DNA from: Clostridiales bacterium
GTDB lineage: Bacteria > Bacillota > Clostridia > Peptostreptococcales > Anaerovoracaceae
Assembly: GCA_012841925.1 (NCBI GenBank)
Contig: DUTT01000036.1
Location: forward strand, 1 to 54,078
DNA length: 54,078 nucleotides
Direction of reading: 5' to 3'
In this document: positions 1-7,162 of the stretch, piece by piece
Layout: each line of letters starts with the position of its first letter
Position numbering within the stretch: position 1 is the first letter of the stretch
Program-made: the position numbers and the translations under genes
Notes under the pieces: model-generated
What the model was told of the DNA's origin: nothing
What the model saw: the letters and a program-made list of their open reading frames with translations, nothing else
Database searches by the model: none

Positions 1-233
1 AAGTGCACGAATTCCCCTTAAAATTTGGAATCGCTGAGCCAAAATGCCTGATATGCACGATTATGTTTACATATAATGGTAAATCGCCGCGTAAAGCGGC
101 GATTTCCGCTCAAAATCGGCCGTTTTATCGAAAAAATCGTGCAAAGCAGCGATTTCTGCCCACTCAAGTTCGTAATATCGACGAAATCGTGCAAAGTAGC
201 GATTTTGGCTCACAATCGTCCGGGCCGCCTGCA
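1..233. repeat. Dispersed AT-rich repeat A, copy 1
   Basis: This 233-bp stretch matches 14918-15150 base for base over most of its length, at identical total length. Both copies start with AAGTGCACGAATTC, share TTTACATATAATGG in the middle, carry two ATCGTGCAAAG(C/T)AGCGATTT modules, and end in GCCGCCTGCA. Inside copy 1 there is a perfect 10-bp hairpin (81-90 with 96-105, loop GTAAA) that is not conserved in copy 2. TGCACGAT near the 5' side is inverted relative to ATCGTGCA on the 3' side, so the element has imperfect inverted symmetry. No coding frame is conserved between the copies. The window edge may cut the element. Confidence 0.85.
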
Positions 234-380
234 GGTGGACGCCGATCGCAGCGGTGGGTCGGCATAAGTCCGGCCGAGCCGCATGCAGGTGGACGCCGAT
301 CGCAACGGCTGGACGGTTGCAGGTCTGGCTGAGCCGCCTGCAAGCGGATACCGATCGCAGCGGTTGATCGGCTGCAGACA
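224..380. repeat. GC-rich tandem repeat, about 54 bp x 3
   Basis: Three imperfect units begin with GCCGC(C/A)TGCA at 224, 278 and 333. Each contains a CGATCGCA(G/A)CGG core, giving a period of 54-55 bp. The array runs up to the stop codon of the FAH-family gene, so it forms the 3' flank of that minus-strand gene. It follows directly on repeat A, as the minisatellites do at 15169-15660. It is not coding, since the period shifts frame between units. Confidence 0.8.
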
Positions 381-382
381 AG

Positions 383-1348
383 TTAAACGATATAATTCTC
401 CAGCGCGCCGATGCCGTCGATCCGGCATTCGACCCGGTCACCCGGCTGCAGGTAGCGGGGCGGATCGAACCCCATGCCCACGCCCTCCGGCGTACCGGTT
501 GCGATGATGTCGCCCGGGACGAGGGTCATGCCCGAAGACAGCTCCTCGATCAGCTCCGCCACACCTTTAATCATATAGTCGGTGGTCGAACTCTGCCTCA
601 CCTCGCCGTTCACAGACAGACTGAGGGAAAGCGAGAGCGGATGCGGCAGGCTGCTGCGGTGCACAATGGCCGGGCCGATGGCCGTGTAGCCATCCAGGCT
701 CTTTCCGCGGAACCACTGGCCGTGCTGCGCCTGGATCGTGCGCGCGGAGAAATCGTTGAGGATGGTGTAGCCGAAGACATAATCCAGTGCGTCTTCAGCT
801 TTGATATTTTTCCCTTCTTTGCCGATGACGACAGCGAGCTCCACCTCGTAATCGAGCGCATTGTCCAGACCGGCGTCGAGCGCGAGGCGGTCGCCGTGAC
901 CCAGCACGATGTGCGCCCGCTTCGAAAAATACGAGAGGTGCTTCGGGATATCGCCTTGCTTCTTCAGCATCGTCTCGGATTCCTCGATGTGCTTCTGGTA
1001 GTTGAGGCCGACGCAGAGGATGTCGTGAACCGGCCGGGTAATCGGTGCGAGGACGCGGACGTCTTCGAGCGGAAAAGCGAAGGCTGCAACCACATCCTCT
1101 GCATCAGACCCCAGCTGTTCAGATGCAGGTTTTGCAGGCGGTTCAGCGTAACGCTGTGGTCTGTCTGACGAAGTCGGTCCAGCCTCCGCGTTGATCGCCG
1201 CAAGATCGCTTGCGCTATGCCTGGCGATAAAGTCGTTGAGGTCGGCAAACGTACGACTCAGCGGAAGCCGGTTCAGATCGATGACGTGCGTTTCGGTCTG
1301 CAGGCCGGGGAAGCGGACACCGTTGTGCTCTGCGGTGACGAATTTCAT
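383..1348 (-). CDS. Fumarylacetoacetate hydrolase (FAH) family protein
   Basis: The product is a 321-aa cytosolic enzyme of the FAH superfamily, which contains divalent-metal hydrolases, decarboxylases and isomerases acting on 2-oxo or 1,3-dicarbonyl acids. The catalytic domain fills the C-terminal two-thirds. It shows the family signatures CVGLNYQKHI, YEVELAVVIGKEG with acidic metal ligands, GYTILNDFSAR and the closing TGTPEGVG. An N-terminal extension of about 110 residues includes a low-complexity stretch (residues about 60-85). I place the start at the second ATG (1348): AGGAGG then lies 7 nt upstream, whereas it would be only 1 nt from the ATG at 1354. It follows a lipoprotein gene by 46 nt and may be cotranscribed with it. 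The substrate cannot be read from sequence. Confidence 0.9.
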   Translation of the reverse strand: MKFVTAEHNGVRFPGLQTETHVIDLNRLPLSRTFADLNDFIARHSASDLAAINAEAGPTSSDRPQRYAEPPAKPASEQLGSDAEDVVAAFAFPLEDVRVLAPITRPVHDILCVGLNYQKHIEESETMLKKQGDIPKHLSYFSKRAHIVLGHGDRLALDAGLDNALDYEVELAVVIGKEGKNIKAEDALDYVFGYTILNDFSARTIQAQHGQWFRGKSLDGYTAIGPAIVHRSSLPHPLSLSLSLSVNGEVRQSSTTDYMIKGVAELIEELSSGMTLVPGDIIATGTPEGVGMGFDPPRYLQPGDRVECRIDGIGALENYIV

Positions 1349-1394
1349 AGACATACCTCCTCAAGGGCATCGGTTGCTGTTGCGCTTAACAACT

Positions 1395-1880
1395 TCAATC
1401 TTCGAACTCGACTAAATAGTACGGAGGAGCTTCGTCCGGATCCTGTCCGCTCTGATAAATCGCAATTTGCTTCTCTGTACCGTCCACGTCCACATAGGAA
1501 ACCCCGTGCGCCGGGAGGGAACCGATGGGAAGCATCCTGACGACGAACGGTTTTTCGGGCGTCAGCTCGCCTATGTGGAAAAATGGACCAGCGTCCATCA
1601 TGATCAGCTCACCGTCTATTTCTTCGTAAGTGACGGATATGAATGCAAAATCCTGTACGGCTGCATCGGTGGTCAGCAAAAGCAGCTCGCCGGTTTCATT
1701 TTCGGTATACTCGTAGAAGGAATCGTACCGGCTGAGAAGCTCATCGGTTGCTACCTGGATCTCGATTGTAGCCGTTGTGATTTCGTCGTTCGGCTTTGGT
1801 CCGGGATCCTCTCCCCCGCAGCTTCCAAGCGTGACCGCTACCGCGCACGCGGCAAGTAGTGCCATCAATCGTTTTTTCAT
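1395..1880 (-). CDS. Small lipoprotein of unknown function
   Basis: The 161-aa product starts with a classic lipoprotein signal: MKKR, a hydrophobic core, and a lipobox ending in GSC (about residue 21), followed by a GGEDPGPKP linker. The start at 1880 is chosen because AAAGGCGGGG sits just upstream of this ATG; an in-frame ATG six codons earlier has no ribosome site. The mature part is acidic and beta-rich (for example TATIEIQVATDEL, ELLLLTTDAA). I recognise no named domain. It should be anchored on the outer face of the membrane. It lies upstream of the FAH-family gene on the same strand. Confidence 0.8.
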   Translation of the reverse strand: MKKRLMALLAACAVAVTLGSCGGEDPGPKPNDEITTATIEIQVATDELLSRYDSFYEYTENETGELLLLTTDAAVQDFAFISVTYEEIDGELIMMDAGPFFHIGELTPEKPFVVRMLPIGSLPAHGVSYVDVDGTEKQIAIYQSGQDPDEAPPYYLVEFED

Positions 1881-2020
1881 GTCTGCCCCGCCTTTCATTG
1901 TTCCATACTTCTCAACGCACCTTGCGTGTATTGATCTTACCCCGGATGACCCCGTAGGTAGGTGTTCTTCAGCTTTCGATGCATCGGATTTGGGTATTTC
2001 ATATAGAGCATTATATCATA

Positions 2021-2053
2021 AAACAGTCACAGGCCGGAGGGATCCGGCCTGTG
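2021..2053 (-). terminator. Rho-independent terminator of the permease gene
   Basis: An 11-bp perfect stem (2028-2038 with 2043-2053, loop GGGA on the plus strand) lies 5 nt after the permease stop. On the minus strand it is followed by TGACTGTTTTAT. The same stem, with loop GGAA, is reused at 3894-3919 downstream of an unrelated MFS gene. Confidence 0.8.
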
Positions 2054-2057
2054 TTCC

Positions 2058-3071
2058 TTAAATCAACACGGTCTGCAGGGCGTTGAACACGTACCCCACG
2101 ATGATGATGCCGATCGTACAGATGGCGATGAACAGCGCGAGAAGTTTCGGCTTCACGACTTTGCGGAGCATGATCATGGACGGCAGGGACAGCGTCGTCA
2201 CGCCCATCATAAAGGCGAGCACCGTCCCGAGCCGGGCTCCCTTAAAGAGCAGCGCCTCGGCGATCGGAATCGTGCCGAAAATATCCGCATACATCGGCAC
2301 ACCGACCAGTGTGGCGATCACGACGCCGAAAGGATTGTCGCTCCCGAGCAGGGTTGTCACCCACGTTTCCGGAATCCAGTTGTGTATGACCGCCCCGATG
2401 CCGACGCCGGCCAGAATGTACGGAAACACGCTCGTAAACGTCGCCCGCATCTGCTCGCCCGCAAGCGCGAGTCGGTCACGCCTCGAAAGATCGGGGGATT
2501 CGGCACCGATGCTCCCATCCGATGCCGAAAACGCTTCGACATGCCGTTCCATGCGCGCTATTTCGATGACTGTGCCTCCGACCACCGCGATGATCAGACC
2601 GAACAGCACGTACAGAATCGCAATGCGGGCCCCGAAAATGCTCATCAGCAAAACGAGCGACGCCAGGTCCACCATGGGCGACGAGATCAGGAACGAAAAC
2701 GTGACGCCCAGCGGCAGGCCGGCCGACGTAAACCCGATGAACAGCGGGATCGACGAACAGGAGCAAAACGGCGTGACCGTCCCAAGCAGCGCCGCCGCCG
2801 AGTTGGCTCCGAGGCCGCGAAACCGCCCCAGAACTCTCTTGCTGCGCTCCGGCGGGAAGTAGCTCTGAATGTAACTGATCGTAAATATGAGCACGCAGAG
2901 CAGGATCGCAATTTTGATGACGTCGTAAATAAAGAATTGTATGCTCCCGCCCAGGCGGCTCGACGTATCCGCGCCGGCGGCAGTCAGCATCCGGCCGACG
3001 AGGTCGTTGAGCCAGCGCATGCCGAGGATTTGGTGTTGGAAAAAATTCCAGACTGATTGCATTGATTGCAT
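2058..3071 (-). CDS. YraQ/ArsP-type permease (DUF318 family)
   Basis: The 337-aa integral membrane protein has about eight hydrophobic segments and the family hallmark CSCSSIPLFIGF followed by G-P-LG-TFSFLISSPMVD (residues about 105-135). A second signature comes near residue 250 (GVPMYADIFGTIPIAEALL). Members of this permease family include ArsP, which exports organoarsenicals. Here the gene lies immediately downstream of an ArsR-family repressor with a CxC metal site, so export of an arsenical or another thiophilic toxicant is the natural inference. The ribosome site GAAGGAA is 5 nt upstream of the ATG. The middle carries a polar loop (ERHVEAFSASDGS). A terminator follows. Confidence 0.85.
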   Translation of the reverse strand: MQSMQSVWNFFQHQILGMRWLNDLVGRMLTAAGADTSSRLGGSIQFFIYDVIKIAILLCVLIFTISYIQSYFPPERSKRVLGRFRGLGANSAAALLGTVTPFCSCSSIPLFIGFTSAGLPLGVTFSFLISSPMVDLASLVLLMSIFGARIAILYVLFGLIIAVVGGTVIEIARMERHVEAFSASDGSIGAESPDLSRRDRLALAGEQMRATFTSVFPYILAGVGIGAVIHNWIPETWVTTLLGSDNPFGVVIATLVGVPMYADIFGTIPIAEALLFKGARLGTVLAFMMGVTTLSLPSMIMLRKVVKPKLLALFIAICTIGIIIVGYVFNALQTVLI

Positions 3072-3113
3072 GTATATTCCTTCTTTCTATAGGGTATCGC
3101 GACTGCGCGTGAC

Positions 3114-3170
3114 GCACAGCTTCAGCCGGCCTGGCGCGCATCTGTTATTGTAAGATCTGCAAATAGCGCT
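3114..3170 (-). pseudogene. Duplicated tail of arsR (57-bp remnant)
   Basis: These 57 bp duplicate the last 57 bp around the arsR stop codon (3181-3237), with ten bases between the copies. Read in the same frame on the minus strand, the remnant still spells ALFADLTITDARQAG-stop, against ALLADLTETDARQAG-stop in the intact gene. It therefore arose by tandem duplication of the gene's 3' end and has begun to drift. It is too short to be expressed. Confidence 0.85.
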
Positions 3171-3188
3171 ACTGTATTATGCACAGCT

Positions 3189-3485
3189 TCAGCCGGCCTG
3201 GCGCGCATCGGTTTCGGTCAGATCTGCCAGCAGCGCCAATGCGCGCGCGCGGCCTGCCTCGCTGATTTTGTAGTGTGTCCACTTTCCTTCCTGCCGGCTG
3301 GCGACGACACCGGATTCGACCAGTATCTTCATGTGGTACGACAGTCCGGACTGCCCTAAATCCAGCTGTTCTAACAGGACGCAGGCACACTGCTCGCCGC
3401 TGCTCAGCAGGTCGAGAATCTGCAGACGGTTTTCATCGCAGAAAGCTTTAAAAATAGTTGCGTGCTCTTTGTAGATTTTTTTCAT
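3189..3485 (-). CDS. arsR: ArsR/SmtB-family metalloregulatory repressor
   Basis: The 98-aa winged-helix repressor shows EQCACVLLEQL (residues about 31-41), which matches the alpha-3 metal site of ArsR (ELCVCDL in the classic protein) and offers two cysteines in CxC spacing. It is followed by the recognition helix QSGLSYHMKIL. Dissociation from DNA when As(III), Sb(III) or a similar ligand binds is the family mechanism. A consensus promoter with a perfect operator-like palindrome lies just upstream, so autoregulation is likely. The gene precedes the YraQ/ArsP-type permease. A short duplication of its own 3' end separates the two. Confidence 0.9.
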   Translation of the reverse strand: MKKIYKEHATIFKAFCDENRLQILDLLSSGEQCACVLLEQLDLGQSGLSYHMKILVESGVVASRQEGKWTHYKISEAGRARALALLADLTETDARQAG

Positions 3486-3495
3486 ATCGGATCCT

Positions 3496-3549
3496 CATAT
3501 CAAAATTATTTGATATGTTGATTATACGCTTGCGATTATGGGCTGTCAA
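3496..3549 (-). promoter_or_regulatory. arsR promoter with palindromic operator
   Basis: Minus-strand TTGACA (3544-3549), a 17-nt spacer and TATAAT (3521-3526) make a perfect sigma-A promoter. Immediately downstream, 3496-3517 is a perfect palindrome with 9-bp arms, CATATCAAA and TTTGATATG, separated by ATTA. This sits at the expected transcription start, where an ArsR-family dimer would block RNA polymerase. The ATCAAA-TTTGAT form resembles known ArsR-family operators. Confidence 0.85.
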
Positions 3550-3654
3550 TAAAACTTTTAGAATCTAAGGAGATGGACTGGTGCATTGATTTGGTACAGT
3601 ATTTGTATTTTGCCTCTGTGTCATGTGGATTTCGTGTTTGATTGGTTATTCGGT

Positions 3655-3818
3655 GTGCAGAATTTGGAGCTATTTCAATGAAGCGAGCACAAAGAGTTGC
3701 CCAGCGTGCAGAATTTGGAGTTGTTTCAATAAATCATGCCTTATGCGGCTGGCGTCGTGCAAAATTTGGAGTTGTTTCAAATTTCTTTCGATTGTTTTAA
3801 AATAGCTCCAAATTTTGC
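3655..3818. repeat. Short direct repeats with a terminal inverted copy
   Basis: Three 24-bp direct copies of GTGCA(G/A)AATTTGGAG(C/T)T(A/G)TTTCAA lie at 3655-3678, 3706-3729 and 3757-3780. They are followed by an inverted copy at 3797-3818. Copy 3 and the inverted copy can form a 13-bp stem, GCAAAATTTGGAG with CTCCAAATTTTGC. The region between arsR's promoter and the MFS gene (3550-3893) has no credible gene. Its sequence resembles the modules seen at 5390, 8723 and 12471. Confidence 0.75.
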
Positions 3819-3893
3819 TCAAATAATCGAAATTTACGCGAAATAAGCAAAATATCTCAAATTTTTGCTCAAAATCTCCATCTCACATCTGTC

Positions 3894-3919
3894 CACAGGC
3901 CGGAGGAATCCGGCCTGTG
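3894..3919 (-). terminator. Terminator-like hairpin downstream of MFS gene
   Basis: An 11-bp stem CACAGGCCGGA/TCCGGCCTGTG with loop GGAA lies about 70 nt beyond the MFS stop codon. The stem is identical to that at 2028-2053. The U-rich tail on the minus strand is weak, so termination efficiency is uncertain. Confidence 0.6.
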
Positions 3920-3987
3920 TTCCCTCCATATATAAAACGGCGGACGTATGTCCGCCGTCCGTCATCCAAGACCGCAGTCTCAATCCG

Positions 3988-5310
3988 TCACTCGTTGTAC
4001 TTCGCCGCAGACACGAGTCCGACGGCAAAAAGCGTCATCGGAATCAGCAGCAATCCGGCAATCGTGTAGTTGTCGCCCAGCGCTGTCACCAGAACGCCGA
4101 AGAGCGCAGTGGAGATAAACAGGCCGGCATTTTGGAACAGGATGACGATGCCGTTGCTCTGCGCAACCAGGTCCTGCGAGGGGATGAGCTTCCCGATTGA
4201 CGAAAAGATCAGACCCGGTGTGGCCGATCCGACGAGGCCGAGGAGTACGGCGCCGGCGAGAATCACAGGCACCGACTTGACGAACATCAGCCCGACGCCC
4301 ACGCCGCCGCCAAACAGCGTCAGCATGTACAGCGATTTATGACCGACCCGGTCGGCCAGTTTTCCAAACAGCGGCAAGCTGCCCAGCGACAGGATCATCG
4401 GGAGCGACGCGATGAACGACGCTTTTTCGATGGTCATCAGCCCGGCGGCTGTTACGGATACCGGAAAGAATGTAAACATGGCGATCATGTTGATGTTGAA
4501 CGCCATAAACCCGATGGACGGTAGGATGAGGTTCCGGTTTCCAAACGCTGCCGCGAGGCTTGGTTTGGCCGCAGGTTCTCCGGTTGCAGAGATTTTTGTT
4601 GCGGCGCCCGGTGTCACTTCCAGCGGTTTGACAGATGCGCTGCCCGTGGTCGCTTCCATCTGTTTGGCAGACCCGCTCAACGAGTTGCGATCAACCGCTT
4701 CAGCCCGCTTGACAGATCCGCTGGCCGGGTCGCTTCCGAACAGGATCCAGAACAGCGCAATGCCTGCGACGGTCAGCACCGCATAGATCTTCCAGATTCC
4801 GCCCCAGCTGTAGGAATTCCCGAGCAGCGGGACCGTGTTATAGGCGAGGATGGAGCCGAGCGAAATCCACACGCTGCAGATGCCCATCACCAGACCGAGG
4901 TCTTTGGGATTGACGTAGGTGGAAACCGCCACGGGAATCGCGATGCACATCAGCACGAAGCCCGCACCTTCGAGGCCGCGGCTGATCAGCAGCACGGTGG
5001 CGCTTCCGGCATACGAGCCCACGCCCGAACCCGCGGCCGAGAAGCACGCCGCAAGCGCGATGGCGTGTTTCACTTTTGCTTTTTCCACGAGCAGTCCGGC
5101 TGGCAGCGAGAGCGCGAAGCACGCCAGCATAAAGGCAGACATGAGCAACGGCGCCTTGTCGTCGGTCAGGCCCACCGAGTTGGCCACCTCGATCATGATT
5201 GGCGGCACTTTAAACTGGTGAATGGCGACCGGTATACCGGCCAACAACAGGGATAGCGTCAAGAGCACGGGCGACTTGAATTCGCGTGACGTTAACTTTG
5301 CTGACTCCAA
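3988..5310 (-). CDS. Major facilitator superfamily transporter
   Basis: The 440-aa protein has two blocks of about six membrane helices, typical of MFS. PAGLLVEKAKVKHA (about residues 76-89) corresponds to the conserved loop 2-3 region, and GKLADRVGHKSLYM is the matching loop 8-9 motif. The best overall likeness is to NarK/cyanate-type or sugar-phosphate-type carriers, but the substrate is unknown. Translation starts at TTG (5310) after GAAAGGAAAG. The central cytoplasmic loop (residues about 200-245) is swollen by degenerate in-frame repeats such as SGSVKRAEA, SGSAKQMEATTGSA and SVKPLEVTPGAA. It is monocistronic, with a terminator-like hairpin behind it. Confidence 0.85.
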   Translation of the reverse strand: MESAKLTSREFKSPVLLTLSLLLAGIPVAIHQFKVPPIMIEVANSVGLTDDKAPLLMSAFMLACFALSLPAGLLVEKAKVKHAIALAACFSAAGSGVGSYAGSATVLLISRGLEGAGFVLMCIAIPVAVSTYVNPKDLGLVMGICSVWISLGSILAYNTVPLLGNSYSWGGIWKIYAVLTVAGIALFWILFGSDPASGSVKRAEAVDRNSLSGSAKQMEATTGSASVKPLEVTPGAATKISATGEPAAKPSLAAAFGNRNLILPSIGFMAFNINMIAMFTFFPVSVTAAGLMTIEKASFIASLPMILSLGSLPLFGKLADRVGHKSLYMLTLFGGGVGVGLMFVKSVPVILAGAVLLGLVGSATPGLIFSSIGKLIPSQDLVAQSNGIVILFQNAGLFISTALFGVLVTALGDNYTIAGLLLIPMTLFAVGLVSAAKYNE

Positions 5311-5464
5311 CTTCTTTCCTTTCTGGTAACTTTAGTATGATTCGTCGACCGGCGATGCGAGACGGTTTTGTACCTTATCGTTTGCAAACTTCGAGTTGCA
5401 AATTTTGAGCGGCGCCTCCGCACCACACCTTGCGCCGGCGACGCTATTCAACATGCGGTCAACA

Positions 5465-5785
5465 CTATTCAACTATAACCGCGGTGCCTGATGCCGTCAC
5501 CATCAGCATGTCTCCTGCCTGGCCGAGCACTTCGTAGTCGATGTCCACGCCGATGACTGCATTGGCGCCGAGATTTCTCGCTCTTTCTTCCATTTCTCTC
5601 AGCGCTGCCTCGCGCGCTTCGATCAGCTCGCCTTCGTAGGATTTCGAGCGTCCGCCAAAGAAGTTCGTAAAGCTGGCCGCGATGTCTTTAATAAAATCGA
5701 CGCCGGATATGACCTCTCCGAACACGATGCCTTTGTATTCTACAACTTTCTTGCCTTCGATGGCGGGTGTTGTCGTTATAATCAT
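5465..5785 (-). CDS. YbjQ/UPF0145 family putative heavy-metal-binding protein
   Basis: The 106-aa product matches the YbjQ fold family in length and pattern. It has [14 protein letters not shown] at the N terminus, GxVxGEVISG in the middle, a helix of [25 protein letters not shown], and ends in GTAVIVE. Members form pentameric rings and have been called heavy-metal binding, but their role is not established. The start at 5785 is supported by GAAGGAG 5 nt upstream; reading could be extended 15 codons further but without a ribosome site. It is transcribed alone, 154 nt upstream of the MFS gene. Confidence 0.9.
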   Translation of the reverse strand: MIITTTPAIEGKKVVEYKGIVFGEVISGVDFIKDIAASFTNFFGGRSKSYEGELIEAREAALREMEERARNLGANAVIGVDIDYEVLGQAGDMLMVTASGTAVIVE

Positions 5786-6202
5786 TTTCGCTCCTTCTGC
5801 TCCGGTACCTGTAACCGAACTCTGTGACAATTTTCCTACCTGCAGGTGTGCATCTGTCTTTAGCGCACGCCCCTATGCTACCACAGACATTTCATCATCT
5901 GCAATATGATTCGTAATTGGATCCGGCAAGCGGGCATGCGCCGGACTCGGTTTGAACGGACGGAGTTATACGGGAAGGCCGGATTTAAGGGTTTTCTGTA
6001 TAACTCTCCACTTCCGCGCTGCCAGAATCCGGTTGCGCGGCGCTGCGTTGCCCTGTATCATGAAGGCAGCCGTACCAGGCATGCAGACTTGCTCAATTTG
6101 AAAGCGGTACGACACGAGAGGTTGTCAGAAGGACTCGGATGATCGGAACAATATATCTATAGAGCTTTACAGAATAGCCCACAGGAAGAGGAGGAAAGAC
6201 CG
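5786..6202. other. Intergenic region between divergent genes
   Basis: This 417-nt gap separates ybjQ (minus) from a lipoprotein gene (plus). The only structure I see is a 9-bp inverted repeat, GAGTTATAC (5963-5971) and GTATAACTC (5998-6006), spaced by 26 nt. It could be an operator half-site pair or simple chance. I could not place a convincing promoter for either gene. Confidence 0.5.
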
Positions 6203-7144
6203 GTGAAGAGAAATTTCAAACTACGCCTCGCACTCATCGCGGTGCTCACTGTCACGCTGGCCCTGATAGCCGGAGGCTGCGGCGGCGGCGAGACTCCGCC
6301 AGAGGAAGACGATGTGCCTGCCGAGGTCCGCGGCCTCATCCTCACCTATCTGAGCGACATACAGGAGACGATCGGCGCCGGCGATGTGTACTTCGCCCGA
6401 GACGAGCCGGCTGAACCAAAGGATGGAGACTTCCGCATCGATCGCATCGAATACGCCGGGGAGCGCCTTCTGTACGAGACGTACGGCGTCGCCTACAGAG
6501 TGGAATCCAGCAGGTACTGGTTTACGCGGATGGATGCGGATGACGAAGGGTCGCTCGACTGGCACACAGGCGAGCCGATGTACGTAGTGCTCAGCCGCAG
6601 CGGATACGACGACAGCTGGCAGGGCGTCATCGGGAAAACCGACTACATCGACCCCGACCGGACGATCGACGAAATCGTCATCCAGGTGACGTACGGAATT
6701 TGGGACATCGACACATCGATCACGTTCGACGGCTACCCGCAGTACGTGGGCATCGGGGGTAATGTCATTCCGCTCAACGAGGATCCAGTTCGCACGCTGA
6801 TGGGCAACTACGAGCCGATTTACAACGAAGGCGACGCCTGGTGGCTGTTCGAATACAGAGACCTTTCGGCCTTGTGCTACTACAATTCCTATGAGGATGT
6901 CTACAAAATCAGCAGTCTGAAGACGACGCGCTCCGATGTGGAGACGCACCGGGGCATCCGGATGGGTGCGAGCCGGGCGGAAGTCCTCGCCGCTTATCCC
7001 GAGATCAACGACACGCCCTATTGGGATTTCGAGGGTGACTTTCTGTGGTACGGCAACCGCGAGCACGGATTCGGCGCAGCGCTGCTGTTCTACTTCGAAG
7101 ACGATGCGGTCGTTAAAATTCGCCTGATCGATATGTTTGACTAA
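6203..7144 (+). CDS. Lipoprotein of unknown function
   Basis: The 313-aa product begins at GTG (6203) after AGAGGAGG. It has a lipoprotein signal with lipobox ending AGGC (cysteine about residue 26) and a GGGETPPEEDD linker. The mature part is rich in aromatic and acidic residues. It includes YVVLSRSGYDDSW, GIRMGASRAEVLAAYPEIND, and FLWYGNREHGFGAALLFYFEDDAVVKIRLI. The G-x-RxGxSRxEVLxAYP stretch resembles the short fold found in many secreted clostridial lipoproteins that sense or scaffold, but I cannot assign a function. It converges on the diguanylate cyclase gene, only 18 nt away. Confidence 0.8.
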   Translation: MKRNFKLRLALIAVLTVTLALIAGGCGGGETPPEEDDVPAEVRGLILTYLSDIQETIGAGDVYFARDEPAEPKDGDFRIDRIEYAGERLLYETYGVAYRVESSRYWFTRMDADDEGSLDWHTGEPMYVVLSRSGYDDSWQGVIGKTDYIDPDRTIDEIVIQVTYGIWDIDTSITFDGYPQYVGIGGNVIPLNEDPVRTLMGNYEPIYNEGDAWWLFEYRDLSALCYYNSYEDVYKISSLKTTRSDVETHRGIRMGASRAEVLAAYPEINDTPYWDFEGDFLWYGNREHGFGAALLFYFEDDAVVKIRLIDMFD

Positions 7145-7162
7145 CTGCACAAACCGATGCCT

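Noticed and set aside
5963-6006. GAGTTATAC/GTATAACTC inverted repeat as a terminator or operator
   Set aside because: The 26-nt loop and absence of a T-run speak against a terminator, and no promoter could be placed next to it.
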